64,000 nt of DNA from Microbacterium sp. 2FI. Its GTDB lineage: Bacteria; Actinomycetota; Actinomycetes; Actinomycetales; Microbacteriaceae. The stretch spans positions 1-64,000 of the forward strand of contig NZ_SCMR01000017.1 in NCBI RefSeq assembly GCF_005502885.1. Reading direction: 5' to 3'. The translations under genes were made by a program, and so were the position numbers. Below the pieces are notes generated by a model. The model saw only the letters and a program-made list of their open reading frames with translations, searched no databases and was not told where the DNA came from. This document shows positions 1 to 8,054 of this stretch, piece by piece. Position 1 is the stretch's first letter; the number at the start of each line of letters is the position of its first letter.

Positions 1-1
1 G

Positions 2-505
2 CCCGAGCCAACTCCAGAACCTGAGCCCGAACCGACCCCTGAGCCAGAACCCGAGCCCACCCCCGAGATCGACAAGCCCGACCCGATCCTCACGCACAGC
101 CCCTGGCTGCGCGAGGACCGCATGCCGCCGCCGGTCGTCTACCGCCCGCAGCCGGGTTCGTACACGCAGCAGCGGACGACCGGCACCCTGCCGGTGTCGT
201 CGCAGAACGGAGCGGCGACGGCATCCCTCGTCCTTCTCGTGATCAACGTGATGGCCGCGGCCGCTGTGATCTGGTGGCTGGCCGACGCGAACCCCGAGGC
301 CGCGCAACTGGTGAACATCGCCAACGGGGGAGTGCTGGTGGCCGCGTTCGCGCTGGCGATCATCGCCATGGTGATCGCGGTGCAACGCCCGACGCACAAG
401 GGTCGCGCGGTGGTCGCGCTCGTGGTGTCGTCGCTGGCGCTGGGTGGCGTGATCACTTTCATCGTGATGCAGGTCATCGAGACGGGCTTGATTCCCGCTT
501 TCTGA
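2..505 (+). CDS. Membrane protein with Pro/Glu repeat tail, 5' end outside window
   Basis: The frame is already open at the left edge, so the start lies upstream. The first 22 or so codons encode a proline/glutamate repeat (PEPTPEPEPEPT type), then a short linker and, from about residue 70 of the visible part, three hydrophobic segments near ASLVLLVINVMAAAAVIWWL, VLVAAFALAIIAMVIAV and AVVALVVSSLALGGVITFIV. The arrangement (disordered charged N-terminus, three C-terminal helices) resembles DUF4190-like actinobacterial membrane proteins, but this is a weak family guess. An internal ATG at 122 is possible, but the coding-looking repeat upstream argues for a longer protein. Function unknown. Confidence 0.7.
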   Translation, partial: PEPTPEPEPEPTPEPEPEPTPEIDKPDPILTHSPWLREDRMPPPVVYRPQPGSYTQQRTTGTLPVSSQNGAATASLVLLVINVMAAAAVIWWLADANPEAAQLVNIANGGVLVAAFALAIIAMVIAVQRPTHKGRAVVALVVSSLALGGVITFIVMQVIETGLIPAF

Positions 506-573
506 CGACGGATGCTGCCGCCCTCCTGAACTCCGGTGATCGAGTGCCGCCGCGAAGCGCCGCCCCCACCCAG

Positions 574-605
574 GGTCGCTGAGCGAGCGAAGCGAGACGA
601 AGCGC
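574..605. repeat. Dispersed palindromic repeat, single copy
   Basis: A single copy of the window's main intergenic repeat, core CTGAGCGAGCGAAGCGAG followed by ACGAAGCG. It sits between the upstream membrane protein and the small lipoprotein gene. Confidence 0.8.
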
Positions 606-620
606 ACCCCCACCGGTCAC

Positions 621-626
621 TAAACT
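621..626 (+). promoter_or_regulatory. -10 box TAAACT of a leaderless promoter
   Basis: TAAACT ends 7 nt before the ATG at 634, with no Shine-Dalgarno sequence between, so transcription probably starts at or next to the start codon. Confidence 0.55.
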
Positions 627-633
627 CCCACCC

Positions 634-981
634 ATGCGCGCCCCGCTCCGCTTCCTCACCCCGCTCCTCGCGGCTGCCCTCCTCACCGGCTGCGCCATCC
701 CCACCGCCGATTCGAACCCCGTCAGCGAACTGGAGAAGGTCATTGACCTGATCCCGTGGGCGAAGTCGGTCGCCGGCACGGCGACATCAACCGAACTGTC
801 GGCCCGCATCGACGAGATCACCACCAACCTCGACAGCCTCGACCTCGCCGCAGCCAAGAAGGCAGATCTCGAGGCACGCCTGACCGCGCTCAAGTCCTCG
901 ATCTCCACCGACCCGGCTGACCTCGCCACCCACGTCGCCGAGCTGAACGCGATCATCGACGAGCTCCGCGCCGCCATGTGA
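634..981 (+). CDS. Small putative lipoprotein
   Basis: A 115-residue protein with a signal peptide ending in the lipobox LLTGC (lipidated Cys20), so it should be anchored on the outer face of the membrane. The mature part is mostly helical-looking and rich in Ala, Leu, Asp and Lys (positions 30-115), with a likely coiled-coil stretch around ARIDEITTNLDSLDLAAAKK. No enzymatic motif is visible and no family is recognised. It has its own leaderless-type promoter and faces the DUF3800 gene tail to tail, 6 nt away. Confidence 0.7.
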   Translation: MRAPLRFLTPLLAAALLTGCAIPTADSNPVSELEKVIDLIPWAKSVAGTATSTELSARIDEITTNLDSLDLAAAKKADLEARLTALKSSISTDPADLATHVAELNAIIDELRAAM

Positions 982-987
982 CCGCGA

Positions 988-1848
988 CTACAGCGTGAGC
1001 TTGCTCGACCGCGGCGGATACATCGCGATTCCACGCCCGAGCACGCGTCCCGACTTGTGGTGCAGCGCGAACTGGGGGAGCAGCGCGTCCCACAGCACCG
1101 CCAGCTCTGCGGGCGGTTCTCCGTCTTCGACGAGTTTCGTGACGAGGAACGCGGCGATATCGGCGATCTGGATGATCTCGCGGTCCCAGATACTCAGATC
1201 GGTGTCGACCCACAGCGGCTTGTCGAGCACGAGGTTGTAGTTCGGCACTTGAGTCAAGTCCTTCACGAGCGCTTGACGAATCTCATGGATGCCGCCGCTC
1301 TTGAACAGCGCCTCGTGCTGCGTCTGTTGATCGGCGACGATGACAGCCGACTCGCCCGCGTGGTGGTGCTCGAGCGTCAGGGTGATGTTCCGCTGCAGGT
1401 AGCTGTACGCGATGCCGATCGGATTGAGGTCGATGCCGCGCGCGACCACCTTGCGCTTGTCGACGACGTTCGCAAGCACCAGCGGACGGAAGGTCAACAG
1501 CGCGAGCGCGAGATCCCTGAGCATCGCGTCGAACGCCTCGAGGTTCTCAAGACGCCTCCAACCCTTGGGCGCTGCGTGAGCCTTGCCGTTTCGAAGTGCG
1601 CGGGCGACGTGCAAGAGGTAACGGCCCTTGATCTCGGTGTCGGCCCACACGTCGTCATCGACGACGCCGAAGTGCTTCGCCTTCAGCCGCAGCAGGTACT
1701 CGGCCAGCGGCTTACGCGAACTGTCTCGAATCCCGACGCCAGCGAGCGTGAAGAAGTTACCGCTGCCCGGCGCCAGCTCGGGGGGACTGGATGCTGGCAC
1801 CGTCGCCAACGACGAGTTGCCGGTTTCGTCCACGTAGAAGATCAGCAA
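988..1848 (-). CDS. DUF3800 domain protein
   Basis: The N-terminus reads LLIFYVDETGN, the hallmark of DUF3800 proteins, which have an RNase H-like fold and are often found near mobile or defence genes; their biochemical role is unproven. I place the start at a TTG (1846-1848), because a GGAGGA lies 8 nt upstream of it and the hallmark motif begins there. An ATG/GTG start further upstream would overlap the end of the next gene by almost 100 nt. This gives 286 residues. Further acidic residues occur in DVWADTEIKG and, near the C-terminus, in IIQIADIAAFLV, the usual late DUF3800 motif. It lies 31 nt after the DUF6541-type gene, probably in the same transcript. Confidence 0.75.
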   Translation of the reverse strand: MLIFYVDETGNSSLATVPASSPPELAPGSGNFFTLAGVGIRDSSRKPLAEYLLRLKAKHFGVVDDDVWADTEIKGRYLLHVARALRNGKAHAAPKGWRRLENLEAFDAMLRDLALALLTFRPLVLANVVDKRKVVARGIDLNPIGIAYSYLQRNITLTLEHHHAGESAVIVADQQTQHEALFKSGGIHEIRQALVKDLTQVPNYNLVLDKPLWVDTDLSIWDREIIQIADIAAFLVTKLVEDGEPPAELAVLWDALLPQFALHHKSGRVLGRGIAMYPPRSSKLTL

Positions 1849-1879
1849 CGCCGATTTCCTCCGCAATCCCGTGCAGCCA

Positions 1880-3817
1880 CTAAAGCCCGCAGCCGACGAC
1901 TCTGAAGAGTACAGCTGAGCCGACGCGGTCTGCGACCTCGACATTAGGCGAGCGCTCGAGTCCCGATAGTCCACCCCATACGGGGTCTACCGCCGCGACA
2001 GGAGCGCGTGTTTGGAGCACCCACCGAATCCCCAACGTGCGCGCAGCCCCGCATGCGGGATCCGATGGCGTGGCCGTACGAAAGCCCTGGTTGAAGGCCT
2101 CGACGTCTGCAGTCCGCGGGCTGAGAAGGTGCGGGAGGAGAACACGTCGTCCCGTGAGCGCGTACGCGAAGCTCGAGCCGTCGCGCGGGTTGCCCGCGAT
2201 CAGGTCGCCTTCTGGCACCAGGCTGGGGATTCGGGCGATCAGTTCCCTGGCGTCGGCGCTCAGCGGCACGCGAACTCCGGGGGCCTTCTCGGTCGGATCA
2301 AACGACGCTCGCGTCATCGTGCTCACTGCGGCCATTGCCGCGCCTTGGGTGGCCACGATCAGGAGCACGGTTGCTGCGGCGCCGAGAATGACTCGACCAC
2401 CTCCAGCAGGGATGTGAGGTCGTAGACGTGACCCTAGCCACGCCCACACCGTAGAAGCGCCGTATGCAGCGATGGGAACTACGGTCACCGCGGTCAAAGC
2501 GGCGAGCCGCATCGGGTCTCGGTACCAGGCGGCCGTCACGACGCCTCGGACGAAGGTATCGGGCCCAGCCGAGATGACGTAAAGGCTCAACCCCGCGAGC
2601 CACAGTGCGACCGCGGCGATTGAGCCGGTCCGCCGACTCCGGATTGCGCTCACCGCGCCGACCAGGCTCAAGGCTGCTACTGCGAGCGCTGGTGGCAGGT
2701 CCGCGAGCGAGAACACCAGCGCGGAGCCAACAGCTCCAGCAAGCGTCTCTAGGCCACTATTTCCCTGAAACGTGGGTCGGAACACCAGAAGAAACAGCAG
2801 AACCCCGGTGGCGTACGTGACCATCGCGAGCAGCACGATCAGCCGCGCGCCGCTCGAAGCTTGGGACTTGAACGCACGAATGCCGACTACGACCACGAGC
2901 GGAACCGAGAGGGCGACCAGCGTTGCGATGCTTGAGGGGTGGGTGCCAAGCAATGCGGGTGCGGCGCCGACGAGGATGATGACGCTTCTCCACCTGCCGA
3001 GCGGCTCACCGTGGGACAGCTTGGCCAGACTCAGTGCTGCAGCAAGGACTGCCGGGAGTAGCGCGATGCTCATGACCAACGGGTACGCGCCGATGTCGGC
3101 CACGAGCAAGAGCGGGAAGACCGGCAGCCCCGCCGAGACGACGCCAGCGGCGAGCATGAGCGGTCTCGAGTATCCGAACAGTTCGCGAGTCAGCAGGAGT
3201 GCACCTGCGGGCCATATGAGGCAAGCGACTGTCAGAAGGACCGCATTCGATGCAACCGGCACCGTCACGCCCGTGATCTGAATCACCAACGCGTTGAGTG
3301 CGTGCCACGTTGACGGATAGTTGCTCGACGACCCCGGCGCAGAGAGTTGAACCACGCCGTTCGGCGATGCGTCTAGCGTGTCGAGCACGTACCGTACGGC
3401 GTTGAGGTGGAACACGTTGTCGTGCTCCTGCGCAAAGAGGTCGGGGCTCCCTATCGCAGCGACGAGTCGTAAGCCAATGAGGATCGCTGCGAGGCCGATC
3501 GCGGTGGTAAATGGCTCAAGTCCATGCCACCTGGAGGTGACATGGACTAGCGGGCGGGTACGCGGGAAGAAATGTAGTAGGCCTGCCACGGCAGCACTTA
3601 CGGTTAGCGACACGACCAAGACGGGCAATACGGACCACGGGACGAGGACCAGGGGTGCGACGAAGGCTGCGGTAGTGATCGCGGACATGCCGAACAACGA
3701 TGAGGATGCTGCAAGCCATAGTCCGCGCAGTCGAAGCGCGATCGCTACGGGAGCACCTGCGAGGACGAGGATGAGTACGCAGACCAGAGCGGCCACCGCA
3801 GTCTCAGCCCACCCCAC
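1880..3817 (-). CDS. Large polytopic membrane protein, DUF6541 type
   Basis: About 645 residues with a dozen or more hydrophobic segments over the first 510 residues, then a soluble C-terminal part of roughly 130 residues. The loop with FHLNAVRYVLDT followed by YPSTWHALNALV matches actinobacterial DUF6541 proteins, which lie near cell-surface polysaccharide genes and look like GT-C-type glycosyltransferases, although no activity is established. I chose the GTG at 3815-3817 because GGAGGA precedes it closely and the first membrane helix follows at once. The 64 extra residues allowed by an upstream GTG at 4009 look non-coding and would run through the promoter region. It is divergent from the pilus operon, so a role in pilin or surface glycosylation is possible but only inferred. 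Confidence 0.7.
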   Translation of the reverse strand: MGWAETAVAALVCVLILVLAGAPVAIALRLRGLWLAASSSLFGMSAITTAAFVAPLVLVPWSVLPVLVVSLTVSAAVAGLLHFFPRTRPLVHVTSRWHGLEPFTTAIGLAAILIGLRLVAAIGSPDLFAQEHDNVFHLNAVRYVLDTLDASPNGVVQLSAPGSSSNYPSTWHALNALVIQITGVTVPVASNAVLLTVACLIWPAGALLLTRELFGYSRPLMLAAGVVSAGLPVFPLLLVADIGAYPLVMSIALLPAVLAAALSLAKLSHGEPLGRWRSVIILVGAAPALLGTHPSSIATLVALSVPLVVVVGIRAFKSQASSGARLIVLLAMVTYATGVLLFLLVFRPTFQGNSGLETLAGAVGSALVFSLADLPPALAVAALSLVGAVSAIRSRRTGSIAAVALWLAGLSLYVISAGPDTFVRGVVTAAWYRDPMRLAALTAVTVVPIAAYGASTVWAWLGSRLRPHIPAGGGRVILGAAATVLLIVATQGAAMAAVSTMTRASFDPTEKAPGVRVPLSADARELIARIPSLVPEGDLIAGNPRDGSSFAYALTGRRVLLPHLLSPRTADVEAFNQGFRTATPSDPACGAARTLGIRWVLQTRAPVAAVDPVWGGLSGLERSPNVEVADRVGSAVLFRVVGCGL

Positions 3818-3965
3818 GTCTCCTCCGCTCACTGTTGTTTGACCGACATCGGATGTTACGTCAGCCGTGGGTGGAAATCTTGTGGTCTCCAGGGCATCGA
3901 GAGGGGCTTGGGAAATACGACCCGGTTCCTTGCCGATTCCTGAGCTAAACTGCGTTGACAGCGGG

Positions 3966-3981
3966 ATGAGAGTAATCTCAT
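3966..3981. promoter_or_regulatory. Inverted repeat, possible operator
   Basis: ATGAGA and TCTCAT are perfect inverted arms with a 4-nt centre, about 90 nt upstream of the pilin -10 box. This could be a regulator site between the two divergent units; short palindromes also arise by chance. Confidence 0.25.
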
Positions 3982-4066
3982 GATCGATGGTGGGAGGGGA
4001 TCCACGCACACCCGTTGCGTGTGTCTCGTTACCCAGCTCTGACGAGTCTGGGATCGTGCGACTTGC

Positions 4067-4072
4067 TATAAC
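4067..4072 (+). promoter_or_regulatory. Extended -10 box TATAAC of the pilus operon
   Basis: TATAAC is preceded by TGC, an extended -10 arrangement, and no clear -35 is seen. It leaves a leader of about 60 nt before the pilin ATG, with GGGGAG as ribosome binding site. Unlike most promoters here it is not leaderless. Confidence 0.5.
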
Positions 4073-4137
4073 CTGCGCGCGCTTCGAGCAACAGTCCGGG
4101 CTGTCCTAACCATTCACAAACTGGGGAGACAGCGCTT

Positions 4138-4551
4138 ATGCGTGCTTTCATCAAGAACCACATCGAGGCGGTCAAGGCCCGCCGCGAAGAGAACGGCGAG
4201 GGCGGCTTCTCCCTCATCGAACTCATCGTCGTCATCGTGATCCTGGGCATCCTGCTCGCGATCGCCATTCCCGTGTTCCTGGGACTGCAGGGCCAGGCCA
4301 ACCAGCGGGCTCTCGAGACCATCACCGCCAACGCAGCTTCTCAGGCGGCTGCCGCCATGGCGCAGGACGGTCCGATTGTGGTGGCCGATATCCAGGCGGA
4401 CTTCGATAACTTCCTCGGTGAGTCGAACGCCCCTGATGGGCTTAACCTCACGCTCGTAGCAGACGCCGGGGAGGAACTCGACTCGTTCTGTGTCACCGGA
4501 ACGGCAACGGGCCTCGATCCCGCATACTCGGGACCGGGCTGCTCCTCCTGA
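4138..4551 (+). CDS. pilA: Major type IV pilin (prepilin)
   Basis: A 137-residue prepilin. A charged leader of 23 residues ends in Gly-Gly and is followed by FSLIELIVV, so PilD should cut after Gly23, methylate Phe24 and leave the conserved Glu5 (residue 28). The hydrophobic helix (residues 24-50) both anchors the subunit and packs the pilus core. Cys118 and Cys135 bracket the C-terminal loop like the disulphide D-region of type IVa pilins. It is the first gene of the operon, with its own leader and ribosome binding site, and is followed by a strong stem-loop, which fits a major subunit made in excess over downstream genes. The leader is long for a type IVa pilin. Confidence 0.9.
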   Translation: MRAFIKNHIEAVKARREENGEGGFSLIELIVVIVILGILLAIAIPVFLGLQGQANQRALETITANAASQAAAAMAQDGPIVVADIQADFDNFLGESNAPDGLNLTLVADAGEELDSFCVTGTATGLDPAYSGPGCSS

Positions 4552-4556
4552 TGACA

Positions 4557-4592
4557 TTGCTCGGCCGGGTCCCAACGGACCCGGCCGAGCAA
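4557..4592 (+). terminator. 16-bp stem-loop after pilA (attenuator or mRNA stabiliser)
   Basis: TTGCTCGGCCGGGTCC and its exact complement are separated by the loop CAAC, starting 5 nt after the pilin stop codon. No T-run follows, so it probably acts as a partial terminator or protects the upstream pilin mRNA from 3' decay, setting pilin above minor-pilin levels. Confidence 0.75.
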
Positions 4593-4627
4593 GCGGGACA
4601 ATCTTTGATATAGCTGGAGACAACCCC

Positions 4628-5056
4628 ATGATGAGCAAGCAGGCCGGCGATGGGGGCTTCGGTGTCATCGAAGTGATCATCGCGATGGTGCTCCTTGCAA
4701 TCATCGCAGCCGCCCTGCTTCCGCTCCTGTGGCACGGCGTCGTCCTCTCCTCACAACAATCCACCACGGCGACCGCGACGCGGCACCTAAATGCTCTCGT
4801 CGAGCAGGCTCGAGCGAATCCCACGTGCGACGATCTCGTGGACCTCGCGACAAGCCCTCCGACCGTCGAAGATGGCAAAGGCATCGAGTTGAGCGTCACG
4901 GCGAGCCTCACGAACGCCGGTGGTGCCGCCATCACCCAGAGCATCTGTGACGGAGCGACGCCGCCGGAGGCGGAAGTGCTGACGCTCACACTTGCGGTCG
5001 CGAAACCGGGGAACTCGGTCGTGGCTGCAACGACCGCGCTCGTCTACGTGCCATGA
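4628..5056 (+). CDS. Minor prepilin
   Basis: 142 residues. The short leader ends in GDGG and is followed by FGVIEVIIAMVLLAIIAAAL, giving a class III cleavage site after Gly10 and the conserved Glu at +5 (residue 15). The soluble part carries two cysteines (in NPTCDDL and SICDGA) that could form a disulphide. The ATG at 4628 is chosen because GGAG lies 8 nt upstream; an upstream in-frame GTG would run through the pilA stem-loop. The stop overlaps the next start (ATGA), indicating translational coupling. It is likely a PilV/GspI-like minor pilin priming pilus assembly; the exact class is uncertain. Confidence 0.82.
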   Translation: MMSKQAGDGGFGVIEVIIAMVLLAIIAAALLPLLWHGVVLSSQQSTTATATRHLNALVEQARANPTCDDLVDLATSPPTVEDGKGIELSVTASLTNAGGAAITQSICDGATPPEAEVLTLTLAVAKPGNSVVAATTALVYVP

Positions 5057-5595
5057 ACGTTCAGGTGGAACGTCGATCGGACGAAGGTATCGGTCTCATC
5101 GAGTTGATCGTCACAATGATCATCGGCGGCATCATCACCATCGCGATCGTGAGCGTGTTCATCAACTCGCTCCGCACCCAGGAAGACGTCCTCAGCGTGA
5201 ACGAGGCAACGAATCGGGGTCAGGTCGTCAGCTCGACGATCGAGAGGGCGATGCGAAATGCGCTCTTCTTTGAGGTGTCCGACGGTGGCACGATTCTGCG
5301 CGTGAGCACCTCACTGCAGGGCGCGCTCAAATGCCAAGGATTCCGCCTCACGGAGGGATCGGCGCAGATGACGACGTCCGCCGTGAGCCTCGGCAGCACG
5401 CCAGCGAGCTGGCCGGTGTGGAAGACCGGTCTCGCGCAGCAGGTGAGTACGCCTTTCTTCTTCGACGACCCCTTGACGGATGGCGTCGTCACATTCACCT
5501 TTGACGTACTGACTGAGTCCGCCCCGGTGACGTTTGCCGGCGAGGCGGCGATGCGCTCCACACCCGAAGGAGATAGTGACTCATGTTGGACTTGA
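5053..5595 (+). CDS. Minor prepilin (PilW-like)
   Basis: 180 residues. The leader MNVQVERRSDEG is followed by IGLIELIVTMIIGGIITIAI, so cleavage is expected after Gly12 with Glu at +5 (residue 17). The larger soluble domain, the position third in the operon and two widely spaced cysteines resemble PilW/GspJ-type minor pilins. It overlaps the previous gene by 4 nt and the next by 13 nt, so the three minor components are probably made in fixed ratio. Exported to the membrane and assembled with the pilus. Confidence 0.8.
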   Translation: MNVQVERRSDEGIGLIELIVTMIIGGIITIAIVSVFINSLRTQEDVLSVNEATNRGQVVSSTIERAMRNALFFEVSDGGTILRVSTSLQGALKCQGFRLTEGSAQMTTSAVSLGSTPASWPVWKTGLAQQVSTPFFFDDPLTDGVVTFTFDVLTESAPVTFAGEAAMRSTPEGDSDSCWT

Positions 5596-7169
5596 ACTGG
5601 TTGCGGCCGCGGGCGAGCCGTGATGATGAAGGCGCCGTGCTGGTTTCGGTCGTCGTCGTGATGATCGTTGGGTTCATTATCGCGAGTGTCATCGCTGCGT
5701 CAGTCATGTTCACGATCCGGGCCAACGCAACCAACGGGGATCGCCTCGATGCGTTCATCGCGGCCGAATCTGGCCGAGACGTCGCAGTCGCGGCCGTGGC
5801 CAACAGCTGCACAGTCACCGCACCCCTGACTGGCACCGGTCCTGACTTCACGGCGACTGTGTACACGACCACAGGAGCACAGCCGGCCGACAGCGATGCG
5901 GCGGGGCTCACGGCCAACGCCTGCCCGACGGCTACCACGACCTTCGTGGTCATCAACTCAATCGGGACGGGGGCTGACGGGGCGACTGCCGAGATCGACG
6001 CGATCTATCCCTGGACCGTGACGTACGAAGACCAGCCCGGAGGAACCGTAGCGTTCTTCGACGGCACCTTCACAACGACCAAGTCGGGGTACAAGGGCGA
6101 CCTCGTCGTTCGCGACCCGGATGCCCTCTACTGGTGCAACAATTCCGGCACGATCGACGGCGACCTCTACGTGGTAGATGGGAACGCTAAATTCAGCGGT
6201 GGCTGTGAGGTCACGGGCAGCGTCTACGTGAACGGCACCGTCGAGATCGACAGCTCCGGTACCAGCATCGGCGGTGACATCATCGCGTCAGGGAACGTCT
6301 CGCTCGCCTCCGATGGCAACTCGATCGGGGGCAACGTTCACTCCGGCGGCATCGCGTCGCTCACAGGCACCGGGTCTACCGACGGCACTGTCGGTACGAC
6401 TGGGGATGCAACGACTGGCGACGTGATCGCAGTCGGCGATGTGGACGTAGATCCCAAATGGAAGATTACCGGCACAGAGCAACCCGGGAGCGCGGCGCCT
6501 GTATTCTCTCCGACGATGCCGACGGTTTACGGTATGACGACCTGGCTGGACATGACGACCCAGAACTGGGACGCGGTCACCAAGGTCAACGGATCCTGCG
6601 GAAAGAATTACAACCCCGTCGGTCTGTTCAACGACGCGACGACCAGTCTCCAGATCGACTTCACGGGGTGCGGTACGGGCGACGTCGACCTCAAGCTCGG
6701 CGCAGGATCGGTCACAAGGGACGTCGTGCTCACTGTGCCCGCCGGCGGGAAGATGCTCGTGAACATCACCGGCAACCTCACGGCCCCGTCGGGTGAAAGC
6801 CCGCAGATCGCCTTCGTCCACGCCGACGCCGATCTCAGTCCCGTCGACGGCGAGAAAGAACCCACATGCGGCAACAATCCTCAAAAGGATAGCTTTGACG
6901 TTGCTTCGGGCCTCACGCTCGCCCCACGGATCATGATATACACGCCGTGCGGGCTCACCGGCAACGTCAAGGCGAGCTTCTCGGGACAGTTCTACACAGC
7001 GAATGATGGCAACCACACGATCAGTGCGGACTTCACCTGCGTCCCGATGTCTTGGCCACCATCTTTCGAGCAGCTGGGTTGCAAGATCAAGAGCTCAGGC
7101 GGCGCGGGCGGTGGGGGTGCTGTGCAGACTCTGCGGCTCGGCGAACTCGTGTACCAGACCGAGCGGTAG
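5583..7169 (+). CDS. Long PilX-like minor pilin with beta-repeat domain
   Basis: 528 residues. The N-terminus (DDEG, then AVLVSVVVVMIVGFIIASVI, then a polar helix with FIAAESGRDVAVAAV) is PilX-like: a pilin-type anchor lacking Glu5, followed by the ESGR signature. Residues about 175-290 form a Gly/Thr/Ser/Asp-rich series of short strands (GDLYVVDG, GSVYVNGTV, GGDIIASGNV) resembling polymer-forming bactofilin or beta-helix repeats. Six or more cysteines are spread over the last 350 residues. The fourth gene after pilA, it may form the pilus tip complex or an adhesin. That role is inferred from position and architecture; no adhesin domain is recognised by name. Confidence 0.7.
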   Translation: MLDLNWLRPRASRDDEGAVLVSVVVVMIVGFIIASVIAASVMFTIRANATNGDRLDAFIAAESGRDVAVAAVANSCTVTAPLTGTGPDFTATVYTTTGAQPADSDAAGLTANACPTATTTFVVINSIGTGADGATAEIDAIYPWTVTYEDQPGGTVAFFDGTFTTTKSGYKGDLVVRDPDALYWCNNSGTIDGDLYVVDGNAKFSGGCEVTGSVYVNGTVEIDSSGTSIGGDIIASGNVSLASDGNSIGGNVHSGGIASLTGTGSTDGTVGTTGDATTGDVIAVGDVDVDPKWKITGTEQPGSAAPVFSPTMPTVYGMTTWLDMTTQNWDAVTKVNGSCGKNYNPVGLFNDATTSLQIDFTGCGTGDVDLKLGAGSVTRDVVLTVPAGGKMLVNITGNLTAPSGESPQIAFVHADADLSPVDGEKEPTCGNNPQKDSFDVASGLTLAPRIMIYTPCGLTGNVKASFSGQFYTANDGNHTISADFTCVPMSWPPSFEQLGCKIKSSGGAGGGGAVQTLRLGELVYQTER

Positions 7170-7172
7170 CCA

Positions 7173-7997
7173 GTGACTCCGCTTGAAACATACGTCGTCG
7201 TCGTTGCCGGAATCTTCGGCCTCGTCATCGGTTCATTTCTGAACGTCGTTGCGTATCGCGTGCCCGCAGGCGTCTCGCTGCTCCGCGAGAGCCGCTGCCC
7301 GAACTGCGATGCACCCGTGAAGCCGTGGCACAACGTCCCGGTCATCTCGTGGCTCGCGCTGCGCGGTCGCTGTGCGAGTTGCGCAACGCCCATCGCAGTG
7401 AGATATCCGATCGTCGAGGCGATCAGCGGAGTCGTGTTCGCCCTGGTCACGTGGTGGGTTCTCGGCGGGGGCGCCGGCGTAGCGGCGGGCTGGGCGCTCG
7501 CAACGCTCGTCACCGCGTATCTGTACCTCGCGGCGATCAGCATCGTGCTGACCCTCATCGACTTGGACACGCGAAGACTGCCGAACGCAATCGTTCTGCC
7601 GAGCTACATCGTGGGTGCTCTCCTGCTCACACTCGCTTCGGTTCTGAGCGGCGACTGGGGCGCGCTCGCCCGCGCAGGCGTCGGTGCCGCTGGGCTCTAC
7701 GCGTTCTACTTCTTGTTGCGGTTGGTCCGTCCTGACGGGATGGGTGGCGGCGACGTGAAACTCGCCGGTGTTATCGGCCTCTATCTGGGATACGTCGGCT
7801 GGGGCGCACTGGCAGTCGGAGCCTTCGCCGCCTTCGTATGGGGTGGCGTTTTCGGGATCGCGCTGATACTCGCCAGGCGAGCGGGTCGAAAGACGGCGAT
7901 CCCGTTCGGGCCGTGGATGATCGCGGGTGCGTGGACTGGCATCTTCACCGGTGAGGCAATCGCCCGCTGGTACTTAGGACTCTTCGTCACCGTGTGA
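7173..7997 (+). CDS. pilD: Prepilin peptidase / N-methyltransferase
   Basis: 274 residues and polytopic. The N-terminal domain has the zinc-binding tetracysteine of bifunctional PilD enzymes (RCPNC and RCASC, about residues 33-68). Both catalytic aspartates of GxGD-type aspartyl proteases are present, in LIDLDTRRLPN and in GMGGGDVKLAG. It cleaves the leaders of the four upstream pilin-like proteins on the cytoplasmic side and methylates the new N-terminal residue. It starts with GTG 3 nt after the preceding stop. GSFLNVVAYRVP near the N-terminus is the usual family signature. Confidence 0.93.
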   Translation: MTPLETYVVVVAGIFGLVIGSFLNVVAYRVPAGVSLLRESRCPNCDAPVKPWHNVPVISWLALRGRCASCATPIAVRYPIVEAISGVVFALVTWWVLGGGAGVAAGWALATLVTAYLYLAAISIVLTLIDLDTRRLPNAIVLPSYIVGALLLTLASVLSGDWGALARAGVGAAGLYAFYFLLRLVRPDGMGGGDVKLAGVIGLYLGYVGWGALAVGAFAAFVWGGVFGIALILARRAGRKTAIPFGPWMIAGAWTGIFTGEAIARWYLGLFVTV

Positions 7998-8054
7998 TGG
8001 GAGCGGCGCAAGCCGCCACGGTGGTGGACATTGGGGAAGGGAAGAGGTGAGACC

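Larger units (their letters stand above)
3818..4137. other. Divergent intergenic region between DUF6541 gene and pilin operon
   Basis: These 320 bases hold no convincing gene. They carry the pilin promoter, a small inverted repeat at 3966-3981 and presumably the minus-strand promoter of the DUF6541 gene. Base composition is visibly more AT-rich than in the neighbours. Confidence 0.6.

Noticed and set aside
1849-1974. N-terminal extension of the DUF3800 gene
   Set aside because: It overlaps the end of the upstream gene and has no homology-like sequence before LLIFYVDETGN.
3840-4009. Upstream extension of the DUF6541 gene to the GTG at 4009
   Set aside because: It would add 64 uncharged, non-hydrophobic residues across the promoter region with no ribosome binding site; the GTG at 3817 has GGAGGA and starts the first membrane helix.
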